This document shows, piece by piece, positions 1 to 11,092 of a DNA stretch of 64,000 nucleotides. Position 1 is the first letter of the stretch, and each line of letters opens with the position of its first letter. A model generated the notes under the pieces. That model saw nothing but the letters and a program-made list of their open reading frames with translations, was not told the DNA's origin and did no database searches. This stretch comes from Amanita rubescens (taxonomy: Eukaryota > Basidiomycota > Agaricomycetes > Agaricales > Amanitaceae), in contig WION01000277.1 of the NCBI GenBank assembly GCA_015039365.1, positions 1-64,000 on the forward strand, given 5' to 3'. A program made the position numbers and the translations under genes.

Positions 1-1427
1 TGATAAGCAAAACGTACTTCAAAGGGAAAGGAGACGTACCTGTATATACTTCTTGAACGATGCGCAGAGCGCCTTGGTGCCATCTACACGCGCGAATAAG
101 GCATACATGGACCCGAGTGTCTCGACATCTCTACGTCCCATATATATAGAAACGGCTGGATATAGGTATTAGTTAACTCCGACCACGGAAAGTAGATACT
201 TACTTTCGTTGGCCAACCAATCGATGCGATTCGTCCACAAGGCCACTTCGGTCACTTTGCGCACAAGACTCCAACTACAGATAGGGAGTATCTTTGCCCG
301 CTTAATCTCTTCCTCGAGCCGCAACCTCCTATTCCGGAAGAAATCGGGAGCATCATCTTTCATCGTCTTGGAAAGTCTTTCGGATTCCTCTTCATAGAAC
401 TTGCGTGTAACTTCAACGTAACGGTCTTCGAATAAGTTATACTTGTGATAAATGAGAAGCTGCTTGATAAGGAGTGGGATTAGATCTCTCTCGTCATGCT
501 TAAGCCTGCTACGTCGTCAGCAAAAGAATGGTACGAACCACATGAAGTACCTGAGAGACCGTTCCCAGTTTACCCAGCTTTCAATGTCTGCCCGGAGGCG
601 GTCAACGATTGGCTGATTGTCGAAAATGCGGGTGTTGAAGATTGAGAATGCCAGCTCGCTATGGCCGAGATTTAACCAAACCATAAACTCAATCACGGAT
701 TATTGTATACGCACCGTATGTGTGCTACACTGCGAGCTTTAACAACATATACTTGATCCAGATAAGTAAGGAGGGACTTAAGAAGGTCCTGATCATGTCG
801 CAGTCCAATTTCAGCTGATATACGCGAACCTCAAAATTTTGTACACACCGTCTGCATATTGAACCATTCGCATACATCGACGAAATGACGTATCCATTCT
901 ATTCCTTTGACGTCTAGCTGGGTAAGAATTTTGCTCAATTGCCCCGTACAGCGTTCAAACTCCAATTTAAGCGTATCATAAAGACCTTCGCCTTTATCTT
1001 CCACGAGAACAATCGAACGACAGGCATTGTAAATTGTCTCGTATGTAGCTGGAATGATTTCTGGGTGTTCCTTGGTTAAGATAATGCGGATGCAGCGATG
1101 GAGGAGGGCAAGTTGAGTCTGTGGTAGAACGGGCTTCTCGTCTGCAACTTTGTTCCGTCAGTGAAACATGAAATCCTCTAAATGGAGACACAGACGACGA
1201 GAGCCAATGATTTCGATCTTTATGGGACCTTTTGAGGCCTTTGGCTGCTGGGATTTCGAGTTTGGCCTAGATGCTGTGGCAGAGTCAGAGTCGGTGTCGA
1301 GACGCGGAACCTTGCGACTAATAGATGCCGATGCATCGTATAGCGTGTCGTTTACTGCAGTTGGACGTAAAGAGGTGAATCCATTGGAGGTGTGAGGAAG
1401 TGAGAGAAGTGAGAACAGGATCGACAT
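1..1427 (-). CDS. Cullin-4-like ubiquitin ligase scaffold, N-terminal half (runs off left edge)
   Basis: Spliced minus-strand reading gives a cullin N-terminal repeat region: a short low-complexity leader from ATG 1427, then helices containing KPVLPQTQLALLHRCIR, LLTYLDQVYVV, LAFSIFNTRIFDNQPIVDRL, KYNLFEDRYVEVTRKFYEEE, FRNRRLRLEEEIKR and LGSMYALFARV near the left edge. Order and spacing follow the CUL4 stalk (LFLDRTYV, then GLELFR, ETNRLYA, RLEEE and MYQLFSRV in animal CUL4). Cullins scaffold RING E3 ligases; CUL4 binds DDB1 through this N-terminal part. At least five short GT-AG introns are needed. The cullin homology and neddylation domains would lie beyond base 1. CUL4 is preferred to CUL1 or CUL3 because of the LFARV...YIQ stretch, but the paralogue assignment is an inference. 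Confidence 0.72.
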
Positions 1428-1450
1428 GTTGACGGTCAGTATCTACGGAG

Positions 1451-1553
1451 GTCCATTGAAAAGTTCTCACGAGCGTCGATCTTGGGGCGAAAGAAGAGTT
1501 TGAATGAACTCATGAATATATAATAGCAATTGTATTAAGTATCTGGTTTTGGT
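1451..1553. repeat. Dispersed repeat fragment (partner 10,836-10,923)
   Basis: The block begins gtccattgaaaagttctcac and ends in atctggttttggt. It recurs in diverged, slightly shorter form at 10,836-10,923, and its first 20 bases recur at 12,432-12,451. It lies just upstream of the cullin start. No coding capacity was recognised. Confidence 0.8.
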
Positions 1554-1753
1554 ACCGCCTGTTGGATGTGAGACGTGACGCGTGACGTGAACAGGGACCC
1601 TCGGCAAACGCGCGAGGGGAGTCTCGTATTTCGTAGTTACTTATACTACGTAGGAACAAAGGGAATAGGAATAAAAGGCATAGTAGGAAATATGTACGGT
1701 GCAAGCGAAAAAGGGGGGGCGTGCCCAGCGCGCGACTTCCGCGTGTGCATCAC

Positions 1754-1794
1754 GCATCAGCGGCGGGCTCGGAATTCGCCGGTATTCGCCAACA
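1754..1794. repeat. 41-bp dispersed repeat (partner 53,816-53,856)
   Basis: A 41-base block starting gcatcagcggcgggctcgg recurs 52 kb away at 53,816-53,856 with two mismatches, in the same orientation. Function unknown. Confidence 0.75.
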
Positions 1795-1971
1795 CCGCCA
1801 TCAACAATCTCAGAATGCCATGAATGCAGAAAGATCCACGGACCCAGTACGCTGCTTTCGAAGCCGCTGATCGAGCCCCCGTCGTGTTCACACAGCCCAT
1901 AGAACTCAATTTTCATGAGATTCGGAGGGCTTTCAAAGTGGTAAGATACCAGCGATATCATTGAACGGTAT

Positions 1972-2050
1972 GTGCGAGATACATGGTGAATGTCTACTTC
2001 GCCGAGCTACATGCCCACTCGGTAAGAAACGACGAGCGAGACGAGCATAT
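1972..2050. repeat. 79-bp identical dispersed repeat (partner 10,922-11,000)
   Basis: Seventy-nine bases beginning gtgcgagatacatggtgaat are base-for-base identical to 10,922-11,000. At the partner site this block directly abuts the copy of the 1,451 block, whereas here the two are about 420 bp apart. The partner is therefore a rearranged, deleted derivative of this region or vice versa. Identity suggests a recent event. Confidence 0.9.
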
Positions 2051-3409
2051 ATCCTGGCCAGTCACTACTAGATAAGCGTCGGCTAAAGCCGACAGAGACC
2101 TTGCTGGTACTATTCTCGACTCGATGTACAAGTTCTTCCAAGGCCATATCCATAATCACGGGGAGTAGCAAGGCATCTATTTGAGCTTCTACTACAGCAC
2201 CACCACCTTGTTGTAGTATACATTTTATCTGCATAGACAAGTCAAATGGAGGCGGCCGGAACAAAAGTTGTTGCTCCCAGCAGAAGTACTACTACGCACG
2301 CTGTGGAGGAAAACGTACTAGTTCGTCTGCATTGATCATCATCCATACCAAACCGTACAATGTCATCTTCCCGTAAAAGCCGGAAAAAGACCAAAAGAGT
2401 GAACGGCACACCGAATTTTCACCGTCGCGTGGCTAAGCAAGCCCCAACTTGGAGTCCAATGGTAGAGCGACAGTGTGGTTATAAATGGAGGTCCATGCTC
2501 TGGGGTGGCCACAACAGTACGTTGTTCGAATCAAGAGGGAACTGCCGTCATGAGTAACGTACTAACGCTCCAGGAGATCTGGGCAGTGAGGGAATGAGAT
2601 AAGGGTGCAGAACAGCGTGTGTGCCGGTATATTCATGTGTATGAGGGTCGGTCTCTTCGTCACATCGTCAAATTGAGTCGCTGGTGAGCGAGGCATTGAC
2701 TCGGAAGTCTTGCCTAGGCGGAAGCTATGGTGTCAATAGCGTACTGTAATGGCCCGGAACTGAGTGAGCAGAAGTCGAGTAAAGGTCAATTGGGCGCTTA
2801 CCCCTCGTGGCCTTTCTTGTCCCACTATTTTGTTGTCGCTGCAGAACGACTCTTGAAGCTGTTCTGTCTTCATTGGAGGTTAGACGTGTCGAAGGCTGGA
2901 ATGAGACGACTGCCGGCATCCATAACGCTCGTATAGATAAATAAGGGCCAGAAGACACCGAGACACGATACTTGAATCTGGGCTGCAATCGGCCGGGACA
3001 ACTTGAGATCCAGAAAGAGACGAAGCAGAGAACGGCATTTCAGAGTCTACGGACCTCACATATTTAACGATGCAGAGAGGTACATGTTAGGGGACCGCAA
3101 ATGTATGACGTATGAATCGGAGAATGAAAAAAAGTTCTGCGATAAGATAGGTCAGCTGATAGGACACGAATTAAGGGGGCGCGAGAAACCTTGCCGAGCA
3201 AGGTAATGATCCTTCTAAAAGAAACAGTCAGAACCAGTGACAACCACCATCTTACGCTAGGCCGAACTTGGACATCGCACTGAATGTACGGTGTATGCCG
3301 TGTCAATTTGGTATCAGTATCACACCATCCCAGAACAGGGAGGAAAAAATGCACTCTATCAAATACCAGTCAGCAATCTAGTAGTTCTGTACGACAAGAA
3401 CAGAATGCC
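2051..3409. other. Gene-poor interval, no convincing gene
   Basis: Only short open frames occur on either strand, none with recognisable domains, splice structure or coding bias. The stretch probably belongs to the decayed repeat landscape that fills 1.4-11 kb. Confidence 0.5.
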
Positions 3410-3795
3410 CCTCGTATGTTAGTCCAGGCCTCAACACCGGCTGACTTGGAGGAGAAGAATCTCTGTAGACCACACTGGATACCAGCAAGTGTTCACACCC
3501 CAGTATGTGGGCCATCCAAACCGATTACATCACAGCCCGAAGGACGCAAAGTCGATTCGAATCTGTGGGGTGTTACAAGTTGAACGACGAACAGTCAATT
3601 CGCCCCGGAAGTGTCATATGGTCCGTTACTACGAACACCTCAGAGGCAGGACATTAACTTGGCACGGGCGGACGTCATCCAGACGCTCAGCCGTTGGCCA
3701 GCGATGCGATGCACCGATAACACCGATAGGGCCATCGTAACCGTAGATTCGCTGACTGGAACACTTACCATGGTGGTAGTTGATGAAAGAGACAA
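3410..3795. repeat. Diverged dispersed repeat, copy 1 (partner 17,045-17,500)
   Basis: A series of shared blocks in the same order (cccctcgtatgt, gtccaggcctc, atctctgtagacca, atgggccatcca-like, cacctcagaggc, cgatagggc, tgtagttgat-like) links this interval with 17,045-17,500. Spacing differs and identity between blocks is low, so these are old copies. No intact frame spans either copy, and the family is unknown. Confidence 0.65.
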
Positions 3796-4285
3796 AAATC
3801 CAAATTTAGGTTATAACTCCGCGGCATTCACACGCTCTAATAGTAATAGCAATTACCTTATGTAGCACTAGTAACAGACAGCAGCACAGGACCGTATCGA
3901 GCTAGTCCGTCCTCTATACCAACTTAGCGCCGTACATACAATAGTACGTGCATCCTCTGCGTATGCAACAAAATCCTGCAACCCTCAACAAGATGTTTGC
4001 GAGGCCTCTTTCCCAGGCAACCACCTCGGACCCGCAATCTGGGTACATTTACAACGTCTACAACGTGCGATTGTCTATGGGGATTGTTAAGATTCTGTGC
4101 GGCGTTAATAAATCGATGGATCGATTCGCTAGGCGGCTTACATGATGCCGCATCGGGTTGATCATACCGCTGAACTAGTTCTTTTAAACATTTTGCGCGT
4201 CAAGATCCCTGAACAAATGTGCTCAGGTCAGCGCATGACAAGACAAGTACCGAACATGGTGCCCCGTGGGTGTCCCCGGGGGAGG

Positions 4286-4597
4286 GAGGTTGAAGTTGAG
4301 GAAGAAGGACATCGTCATGCTGGAGCCAGCGCCTGTGTTCATACCTTGGCGAGCACGAACGGCACGGGAACGACAGAGGGGCGGATGATTAATGTGACTG
4401 TCGGAGTGCGATGCACTTAGCGTTTGCGTTGCGATAGTAAGGAAAAATGGCTGTTTCTTCAATAATGTTATCGGTCATATTGAACCTGTCACCCATCCAG
4501 GCTGTCCTTGAGAGTTTGAGCGCTTGATCTACTACACCCTCAAAGCATGCTATTTTGAGCCGGAGATTACTTATAAATAGGAATCGGTTGGAATCTC
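4286..4597 (-). pseudogene. Fragment of ferric-reductase-like gene, copy 1
   Basis: This interval is a diverged direct copy of 10,449-10,679 (shared gaagaaggacatcgtcatgc, agccagcgcctgtgttcata and cttataaataggaat blocks). On the minus strand the better copy leads into a ferric-reductase-like NAD/FAD domain at 9,963-10,505. This copy retains only the piece upstream of that domain plus extra inserted bases. It is a non-functional remnant. Confidence 0.55.
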
Positions 4598-7500
4598 GAT
4601 TGGCTCAGCTCGGGCTCAGGCTCGAGCGCGGCTTTGAACCAAGCTTATGATAGTACTAATAGTGCTGCCAGACTGGTGGTGACACTTGATCATCTTAGGG
4701 CCGAGGTCTTCATCACCTTCTGGACCAAAATAAGTGGGGTGTTAATTCAGGTACTGACCGGTGACACGAGCCTTAGGCGCCGTATAAATGATTGAAGGGT
4801 GCCACTGCCACGCCCCACCCTCGGCAGTTGCCCTTGCCCAGGACGCCCTCAAATAATGATGATGATAGTAGGCTGGATATCCTCCGAACAGTCAAGCACA
4901 ACGTTTCCAGGTTATGCAACGTGGCATGTACATATTATAATCTGCGATACAATGTGTCAATGCGCCTCAGTGGGTATGTGATGGATTGTGGTATATACAT
5001 GCTAATAAGGGGGGGTATGCGAACGTGTAAAAAATAATTGAGCCGAGAGTGCCAGCACTATCATCCTATCATAACCGAAACAGAAAAACGGAAATGCAAA
5101 ATGCTGATAACAACAAAAGCAGCACATTCCAAAGAATGACACCCGAGTCGCACTTTATAACAAGGATGAAGTTGGAAGAAGTGTCCACCGTAGAATCGCC
5201 AGCAACGTTAGTGAACTTTGCGCCATCAAACCGGAGATCATGGGCCTCATTCAGTATACTTGGGCTCGATCGGGTACGTGGCTTTGTCGGCTTGTTTTCC
5301 GCGATTGACTAGATTAAGTGTACGCATCAAAGTTGAGTCGTTTTGTTCATGGGCTTGGCATGCGTGCTCACCTGCAATAGCTCTTTTAGGATATGATAGT
5401 CGTTTAGAAGATCTTCCATGGATTCTACGTGGAGTTGATGCAACGAGAGGTGTACGTGGTTTTTCACCATGCTGTTGCATTTTCTCTGTATACGGTCCGC
5501 AATGCTGCAGTGTACATGTCAGAAGTCGTAGAGAACGATAATAATGATTTCTTACAGAGTAATTTCAGGAGCTAGTAGACAAAACTGGCATCGAAGTGCG
5601 TTTCCGTCCAATGATATCATGGCTATTGCTCGTTCAAGAACCACAAGAAGATCTTGGACTGTGTCCGTGCGGACATTCGTCGCTCCTGAGTCACAGACGG
5701 TCCTAAGCACCTCTTGCACAACTCTTAAACATAGATGATGTGATGTGTTCTAGATTGGAGGATATAGACGTTAATGAACACTGTCAGGCCGAAGGACCAC
5801 ACACTTTGTGGGCAGAATTAGAAGAGACAGAGCGAGTCCGATACATCGTTACGATGAACGTTACATTTCAAGCTTATGTATTTCCTGAATCCCAAGTCCT
5901 GAGGATGATGAAAAAGCGGAGCACAGTTTCCTTTAGGAAACTTAGCGATCGTTGAAATAGGGTGTGCAGGTCGTGCCATCAACGGCTGCTGATGGGAATG
6001 CGTCAGATGTGTCGGACCGGTTCCCGAATTTGCCCCCGCTTCACGCTCCGCTCGGCTGTCTCCGCTGCCCAGACGATTTAGTAAATATTCATGCATGAGA
6101 TCGCATCTATTCACACAATATTACAATATTATTATTTGTCACAGCATCATAGGTTACCCCTTTTGAGTGCACAATTCAAACTCGGTTCTGCGCTGCAGCT
6201 ATTACTTTTTGAGATATATCATGAAACCACAGCACCGATCGCCCATTTACATTTTTTGTTCCAACTCCTCCAAGATGTTCTCGCATTTCAAGTCAGCCTG
6301 CGCTACTTGTGACAATGACAATTCGATTAATGCTCGTGATGCTTCCTCTCCATCCCTATAACGCCACGTACCTCAACCGCGGAGGAACCGGAGAGCTCGG
6401 TGATCCTGCGTGAGTGTGGTACCGGAGCGGGTGAGGTCGAGCCCGGAAGTTCAAGGCTGCACACTGTTGGCAGGCCGTGCGGCAGGACCCCTGAAAACCC
6501 CCTCGGTGATCTGGAAATGCCCAAATTTGGGGTTTTTTATCCAAGCCAAATTCCGAGCTTTTTTTCCTCAGGCCTGCGGCGCACCCCGCCGCAGGCCAGT
6601 TTTTATGCTCTGGCAGATCAGGCCTCTCCTCCCCGCCACGTAATTTTTATCCTCTGGGTGGCTCAGGCCTCCCAACGATGACGACAAGTTATTTTGGCCT
6701 CAAGACAATCTATGTAACCCGTACTAAATAGTCTTAATGAGCCTAGAACACCATTGTATGAGGCAAAGGCAAGAGTTGTTGCGCCAGGAAGAGTCATAAG
6801 GCTTGGTGCACGTGTATGAATAATTCATACTTGCTACCACCATTCCACTGCTCCACTCTTTCGTGCTGCGTAGATCGTCCAGATTCCGCATGTCCTTCCC
6901 AAACTGGGAGCATGGAAAAGCGGGATCTATGACAGATTTCGCCCCATCCAACACAGCCCGGCGGAATCGATCGTATAACTTGTCAAGGAAATTCCATGCT
7001 GGTAGTGGACGGACTTCGTGGGCAGAAGTTTAGCCATCCCTTTTTGTTTCGCCGAAGATCCGACCACAGTGATGGAGATGAGAAGGGGTCGATGGTTAGA
7101 CTGAGTCCTTTACGAGAGCCGCCTCCAAGAGGCTTGCTATTTTTTCCCCTCGAAGGCCGAGATAAGCAGCGAGGGTACCTAAACAGTCATCTAATCTTTT
7201 GCTCATCTACGAAGGCTTGACCACGACACGTCAGGGTGACTGCCTTGGCAATGGCGGCTCATTATCGATTCACATACAATGGGCGCACGGTACATGTTAG
7301 GGAGTGTGAAAGGAACCAGGTAGCAGAGCAAATGAGAAAATTACAAAGCAATTAAGTGGAGGATTTTGTAGACCGTCGCCTCTGAGGCGAATGATCTCCC
7401 GCTATAAGCATACGATGACGGAATAGCATTCCAAAGCATCATATGTGCATCGTTGGCTGTGGGTGTAAAATTGATATGACCAACAGCTGAAGTCGGAAAG

Positions 7501-8734
7501 ATAAACAGGTCAGGTCATAGTCATGTCCATCGGATATAGAACATCAGCCCGATCTGCTTCTTCAGAAAAATTGCGAGTCGAAATGAAATGCGTACAGCCT
7601 GTCAACATGCATCTGCACACTCCATAACACCATCCTTCAGCATATTCAACCAGATAGTCATGTAAGAAGCTGTATTCAATCTAGTATCCAAGTTCCAGAT
7701 CTTACCCGTTACAGGTATAGATCTCTTTCAAAGAATCCGATGAAGCAAATCGAGGCGATCTTCCTTGCGTTATGCCAATCGACATGCCTAACCGTTCATT
7801 TCAAACTTTCCATGAGAGCCATCAGCCCTAACATCTGAGTCGGTGGATGACAAGAGAAATTGTACAGCAAGACAGTACAGCAATCAAGGATCCGTGCCCG
7901 CACCGCTTCACCGGTTTCGTCCAGCTTCTTTACATGCTGGGGCAGATGCTGAGCCAAATAGGATTTTTGGGAGTACCTCCTATTTTCCGGCTAACAGTAG
8001 GGTTACGATCTGTTACGATCAACTGACCTCTTGTCGGGTTATAAAACCCGCATGGGTAAGTGAAGCTGGTCCTCACACACTACTATCCCGGTCTTGTGAC
8101 AGCGAGGGTGGGCTGTGTAGTACGAGCATGAATTCGCGTCGTGAGGACCGACGGTCCATCTACATCGGTTCAAAGAGCATGGCGGATTCCCGTCAAGGTG
8201 AACGGTCCAAAAAAGCCAGGTGACATACGGTACTACTAATGAACCGCCCATCTTTGTCGAACTTTCGCACCGAACTTGGAAGGGTTTGAACGCTCAACAA
8301 GTCTATCAGAATCAACATTCCTTTTCCAAAGCTAACCAATGACGATACGCTATGACCCGACAGGGACAAGTAGAGGCAAAAAGATAGCGACAACTAAATC
8401 CCGGAAGCAAGCGCTGCTGAGCCGAGCTAGCCGAGCCGAGCTGGAGCTTAAATTGGGAAGCCGCTCTTATTGGCTCGGCTTCTTTCGGCAGCCGCTCGGG
8501 CATGGCTTTGAGCGGCTTCGAGCTCATCCTCTCCACCTCATCTGCATGCCTGCCTTTCCACACGATGCGACGCCTCCTTTGCACCTAGCTCCGAGCACTC
8601 CATTGAGATGGTCTTTAAGCACGCTACCAGGGCAGCTGCCTCGACGTCTGTGACAACCTATACCCGACCCAGCGCCACATGCCCTCGTGAAGCAATTCGA
8701 CATGGTTGAGCCTTGCAGCCAACCCTGTCCATTC
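4598..8734. other. Long gene-poor interval with decayed sequence
   Basis: Only short, domain-less frames are present. GAGC/GGCTC-rich patches near 4,600-4,640 and 8,410-8,530 resemble each other. A perfect 10-bp stem with 7-nt loop lies at 6,571-6,597 (ggcctgcggc / gccgcaggcc). The minus frame at 6,724-6,954 and plus frames around 5,540-5,955 look like remnants of coding sequence, but no family was recognised. No RNA gene was seen. Confidence 0.45.
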
Positions 8735-9310
8735 TCTCGTGCTCACCTCCCCAGCACCCAGCACCCACCCTATCTCCTCTCGCGCACGCACTGCATCAAG
8801 CCCCATCCGGCATCCGCTCTTTCGCACTACCAACCCCGGCTGTTCTCTCTGCCAGCCCCGTACACTCTCTCTGCCAACCTTGTACGCTCTCTCTCACGCT
8901 TGCATCTCCAGTATCCAGCACCACCCAATCTCCTCTCGCGCACACACCACTTCAAGGCCCATCCAGCATCTTCTCTCGCGCTATGTCCGCTCCGCATTCC
9001 CAGCACCTGCCCGCACTCTCGGACTCTGAGTACCAGCCGTCCGTTCTCTCTGCTAGCCCCATAAGTTCTCTCTCTCACGCTTGGATCTCCAGCATCCAGC
9101 ACCACTAATCTCCTCTCGTGCGAACACCACAAAGAGCCCCATCCAGCATCTTCTCTCTCGCGCTATGTCCACTCCGCATTCCCAGCACCTGCCCGCACTC
9201 TTGGACTCTGAGTCCCAGCCACAGCCGTACGTTCTCTCTGCTAGCCCCGTATGCTCTCTCATGCTTGCATCCCCAGGCACCTAGCACGACAATCTCCTCG
9301 TGTGCGCACC
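8735..9310. repeat. Tandem repeat, ~180-bp unit, about three copies
   Basis: Two nearly complete units, about 8,899-9,078 and 9,079-9,263, share catccagcatcttctctc, gcattcccagcacctgcccg and cgttctctctgctagcccc in the same order. A shorter copy precedes them (8,735-8,898) and a truncated one follows (9,264-9,310). The unit is pyrimidine-rich on the plus strand, so several frames stay open by composition; these are not taken as genes. Copies differ by small indels. Confidence 0.8.
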
Positions 9311-9962
9311 CCACATTGACTGTTACTCTTACATACTGCATTTCTCGTGGTTTACTGGGCTCCTCGGCGTGAGAGAACGCGTGCGAGGTATAGTCCTCTT
9401 GTACCAATTTGCAAATGCAATTATCACCTTGCTCATGAAAAACTTCTGTTCTACGTTTGATGACCGGCCCTTGAAAGCTCAACCCCATGCAGATGGTGAT
9501 GGACTTGATAATGATATGGCCCCTTCTCATTGCACACTGAGCCCATCTCTCAAGGGTTAAATTTTTATTTTATTTTTATTTGCACTCTTTACGTATTTTT
9601 GTAATGTATAAACACGAGCCAATGTGAGAAAGCAGATGGGTGCTGAAGATGCGAGCAAGAGACAACAGTGAACCAGGCCGCCAGCGAGAACGACCGCGGC
9701 CGCAACTGGGAGTGCAAGAGAGCAGGTGGGTGCTGGAGATGTGAGCGTGTGACAGCGGACAAGGCTAGAGAAGGGTGGGCTGAAGCGGGCTGGGGGATGT
9801 TTGCCAGTACGTGTGCAAGATGTGCAAGAGTAGAAGGTCAGAGCGAGCGGTGAGAGGCGGCGAGTGGGGCGGAGCATGCAGGCGGCGGCAATCCGCCTGC
9901 TCATGAGCCGATCAAAATAGCTTCGGCTCGGCAACTGGAACCTAAAAATAGGCTCCGGTGAC

Positions 9963-10505
9963 TTAAGCTAGCCGGAGCCAGCAGCCTTTGACATCACTAG
10001 CTGCACGACCTACGGTCTCGCCCAGCAACCCAGTGGTGAACACTACCTCGCTTCTTCCACTCACGAATAGCATCGTATCAAAGACAGACGGATCATGCTG
10101 CTGCTCATCCTCTATAGGGACCGTCAACCATGACGTACACAGCAACTGTGACTAGGACACTCCCATTCTTATATGTAGCCCTCGAGTGTAGGCAAGGTTA
10201 TTGAACGCTACCCAACACACGGGCTCCGTGAGCGGCAGTCGCGCGAGATACCCTTTCGTATGCGTGGCATACGTGATGATTAAGGGGTGCGACTCGAAGA
10301 AGTGACCTTGGAAGAAGAGCCGCAACCGGACGAACTGTCCTGCCTTCCATCTGGTAATATATGGATGGGAGAGTGGGCAGGTTAGTCGTGCTCGTATTTT
10401 GTTCGGTAGAGGAGACTGACTAAGGTCATTTATCTGTCTAAAGAATGAGAGGTTGAAGTAGAGGAAGAAGGACATCGTCATGCTGAAGCCAGCGCCTGTG
10501 TTCAT
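9963..10505 (-). pseudogene. Ferric-reductase-like (FRE) C-terminal domain relic
   Basis: Minus-strand translation contains WKAGQFVRLRLFFQGHFFES followed by HPL, matching the FAD-binding entry of fungal ferric-chelate reductases (W-x-AGQH-V-x-L, then FESHPFT). Further along comes DTMLFVSGRSEVVFTTGLL, matching the nucleotide-binding turn (VLFVAGGSGxTFTxGLL), with the glycine-rich motif degraded. Ferric reductases move electrons from cytosolic NADPH across the plasma membrane to reduce iron. The heme-binding transmembrane part is missing or unrecognisable, the two pieces are not joined in one frame, and the region sits among repeats. It is therefore called a relic. Confidence 0.6.
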
Positions 10506-10679
10506 ACCTTGGCGGACACGAACGGCAGGGGAACGGCGTTGCGATAGAAAGGAAAAATGGCTGTTTCTTTAATACTGTTATCTGTCATATTCAACCTCCA
10601 GGCTGTCCTTGAGTGCTTGATCTACTACGAGCCATTTTGAGCCGGAGATTACTTATAAATAGGAATTGGTTGGAATCTC
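10449..10679. repeat. Direct repeat of 4,286-4,597
   Basis: This is the second copy of the ferric-reductase-associated segment. It is shorter because two stretches present in the first copy are missing, one after the tgcgatagnaagg block and one inside the ctgtccttgag block. It adjoins the reductase relic, so it is probably the less displaced copy. Confidence 0.75.
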
Positions 10680-10734
10680 CGATGTTTCATTTGCATGCGC
10701 GTCCGGTTGACCCCTTTCAACACCCCTCGTAACG

Positions 10735-10812
10735 GTCATGACTTTCGTTTTCAAACTCCAGAAGGCCAACGACGCAGCTGCTATATATATTTGCAAATTT
10801 TGATGCACGACC
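10735..10812 (+). pseudogene. 5' fragment of a PB1-like-domain gene
   Basis: The block gtcatgactttcgttttcaa through ttgcaaattttgatgcac repeats at 12,452-12,528 in the same orientation. There it is the start of a PB1-like coding segment. Here a tatatata stretch interrupts it and the rest of the domain is absent. With its partner it brackets the APH-type kinase gene. Confidence 0.6.
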
Positions 10813-10835
10813 AATAGTAATCCGAGTTGCTGGGA

Positions 10836-11000
10836 TCCATTGGAAAGTTCACACGAGCGTCCATAAATTAAGAAAGAACTCATAAATATATAATAGCAAT
10901 TGTGTTAAGTATCTGGTTTTGGTGCGAGATACATGGTGAATGTCTACTTCGCCGAGCTACATGCCCACTCGGTAAGAAACGACGAGCGAGACGAGCATAT
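10836..11000. repeat. Rearranged copy joining the 1,451 and 1,972 repeat blocks
   Basis: Bases 10,836-10,923 correspond to 1,451-1,553 with an internal deletion. From 10,922 onward 79 bases are identical to 1,972-2,050. The two source blocks share a g-g-t-overlap at the junction, consistent with deletion of the intervening ~420 bp before or during copying. Confidence 0.85.
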
Positions 11001-11092
11001 AAATTTGCAAACTGCGGTAATGTTACCTGCGGTAGCGGAGCAAACTCGTACAACACTAAGCATCGACCCGTAAGCGCAACTGCCGGAAGGAG

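Noticed and set aside
8687..9284. Overlapping open frames of 100-130 codons
   Set aside because: They lie in the pyrimidine-rich tandem repeat; all frames are open by composition and encode repetitive Ser/Pro/His strings.
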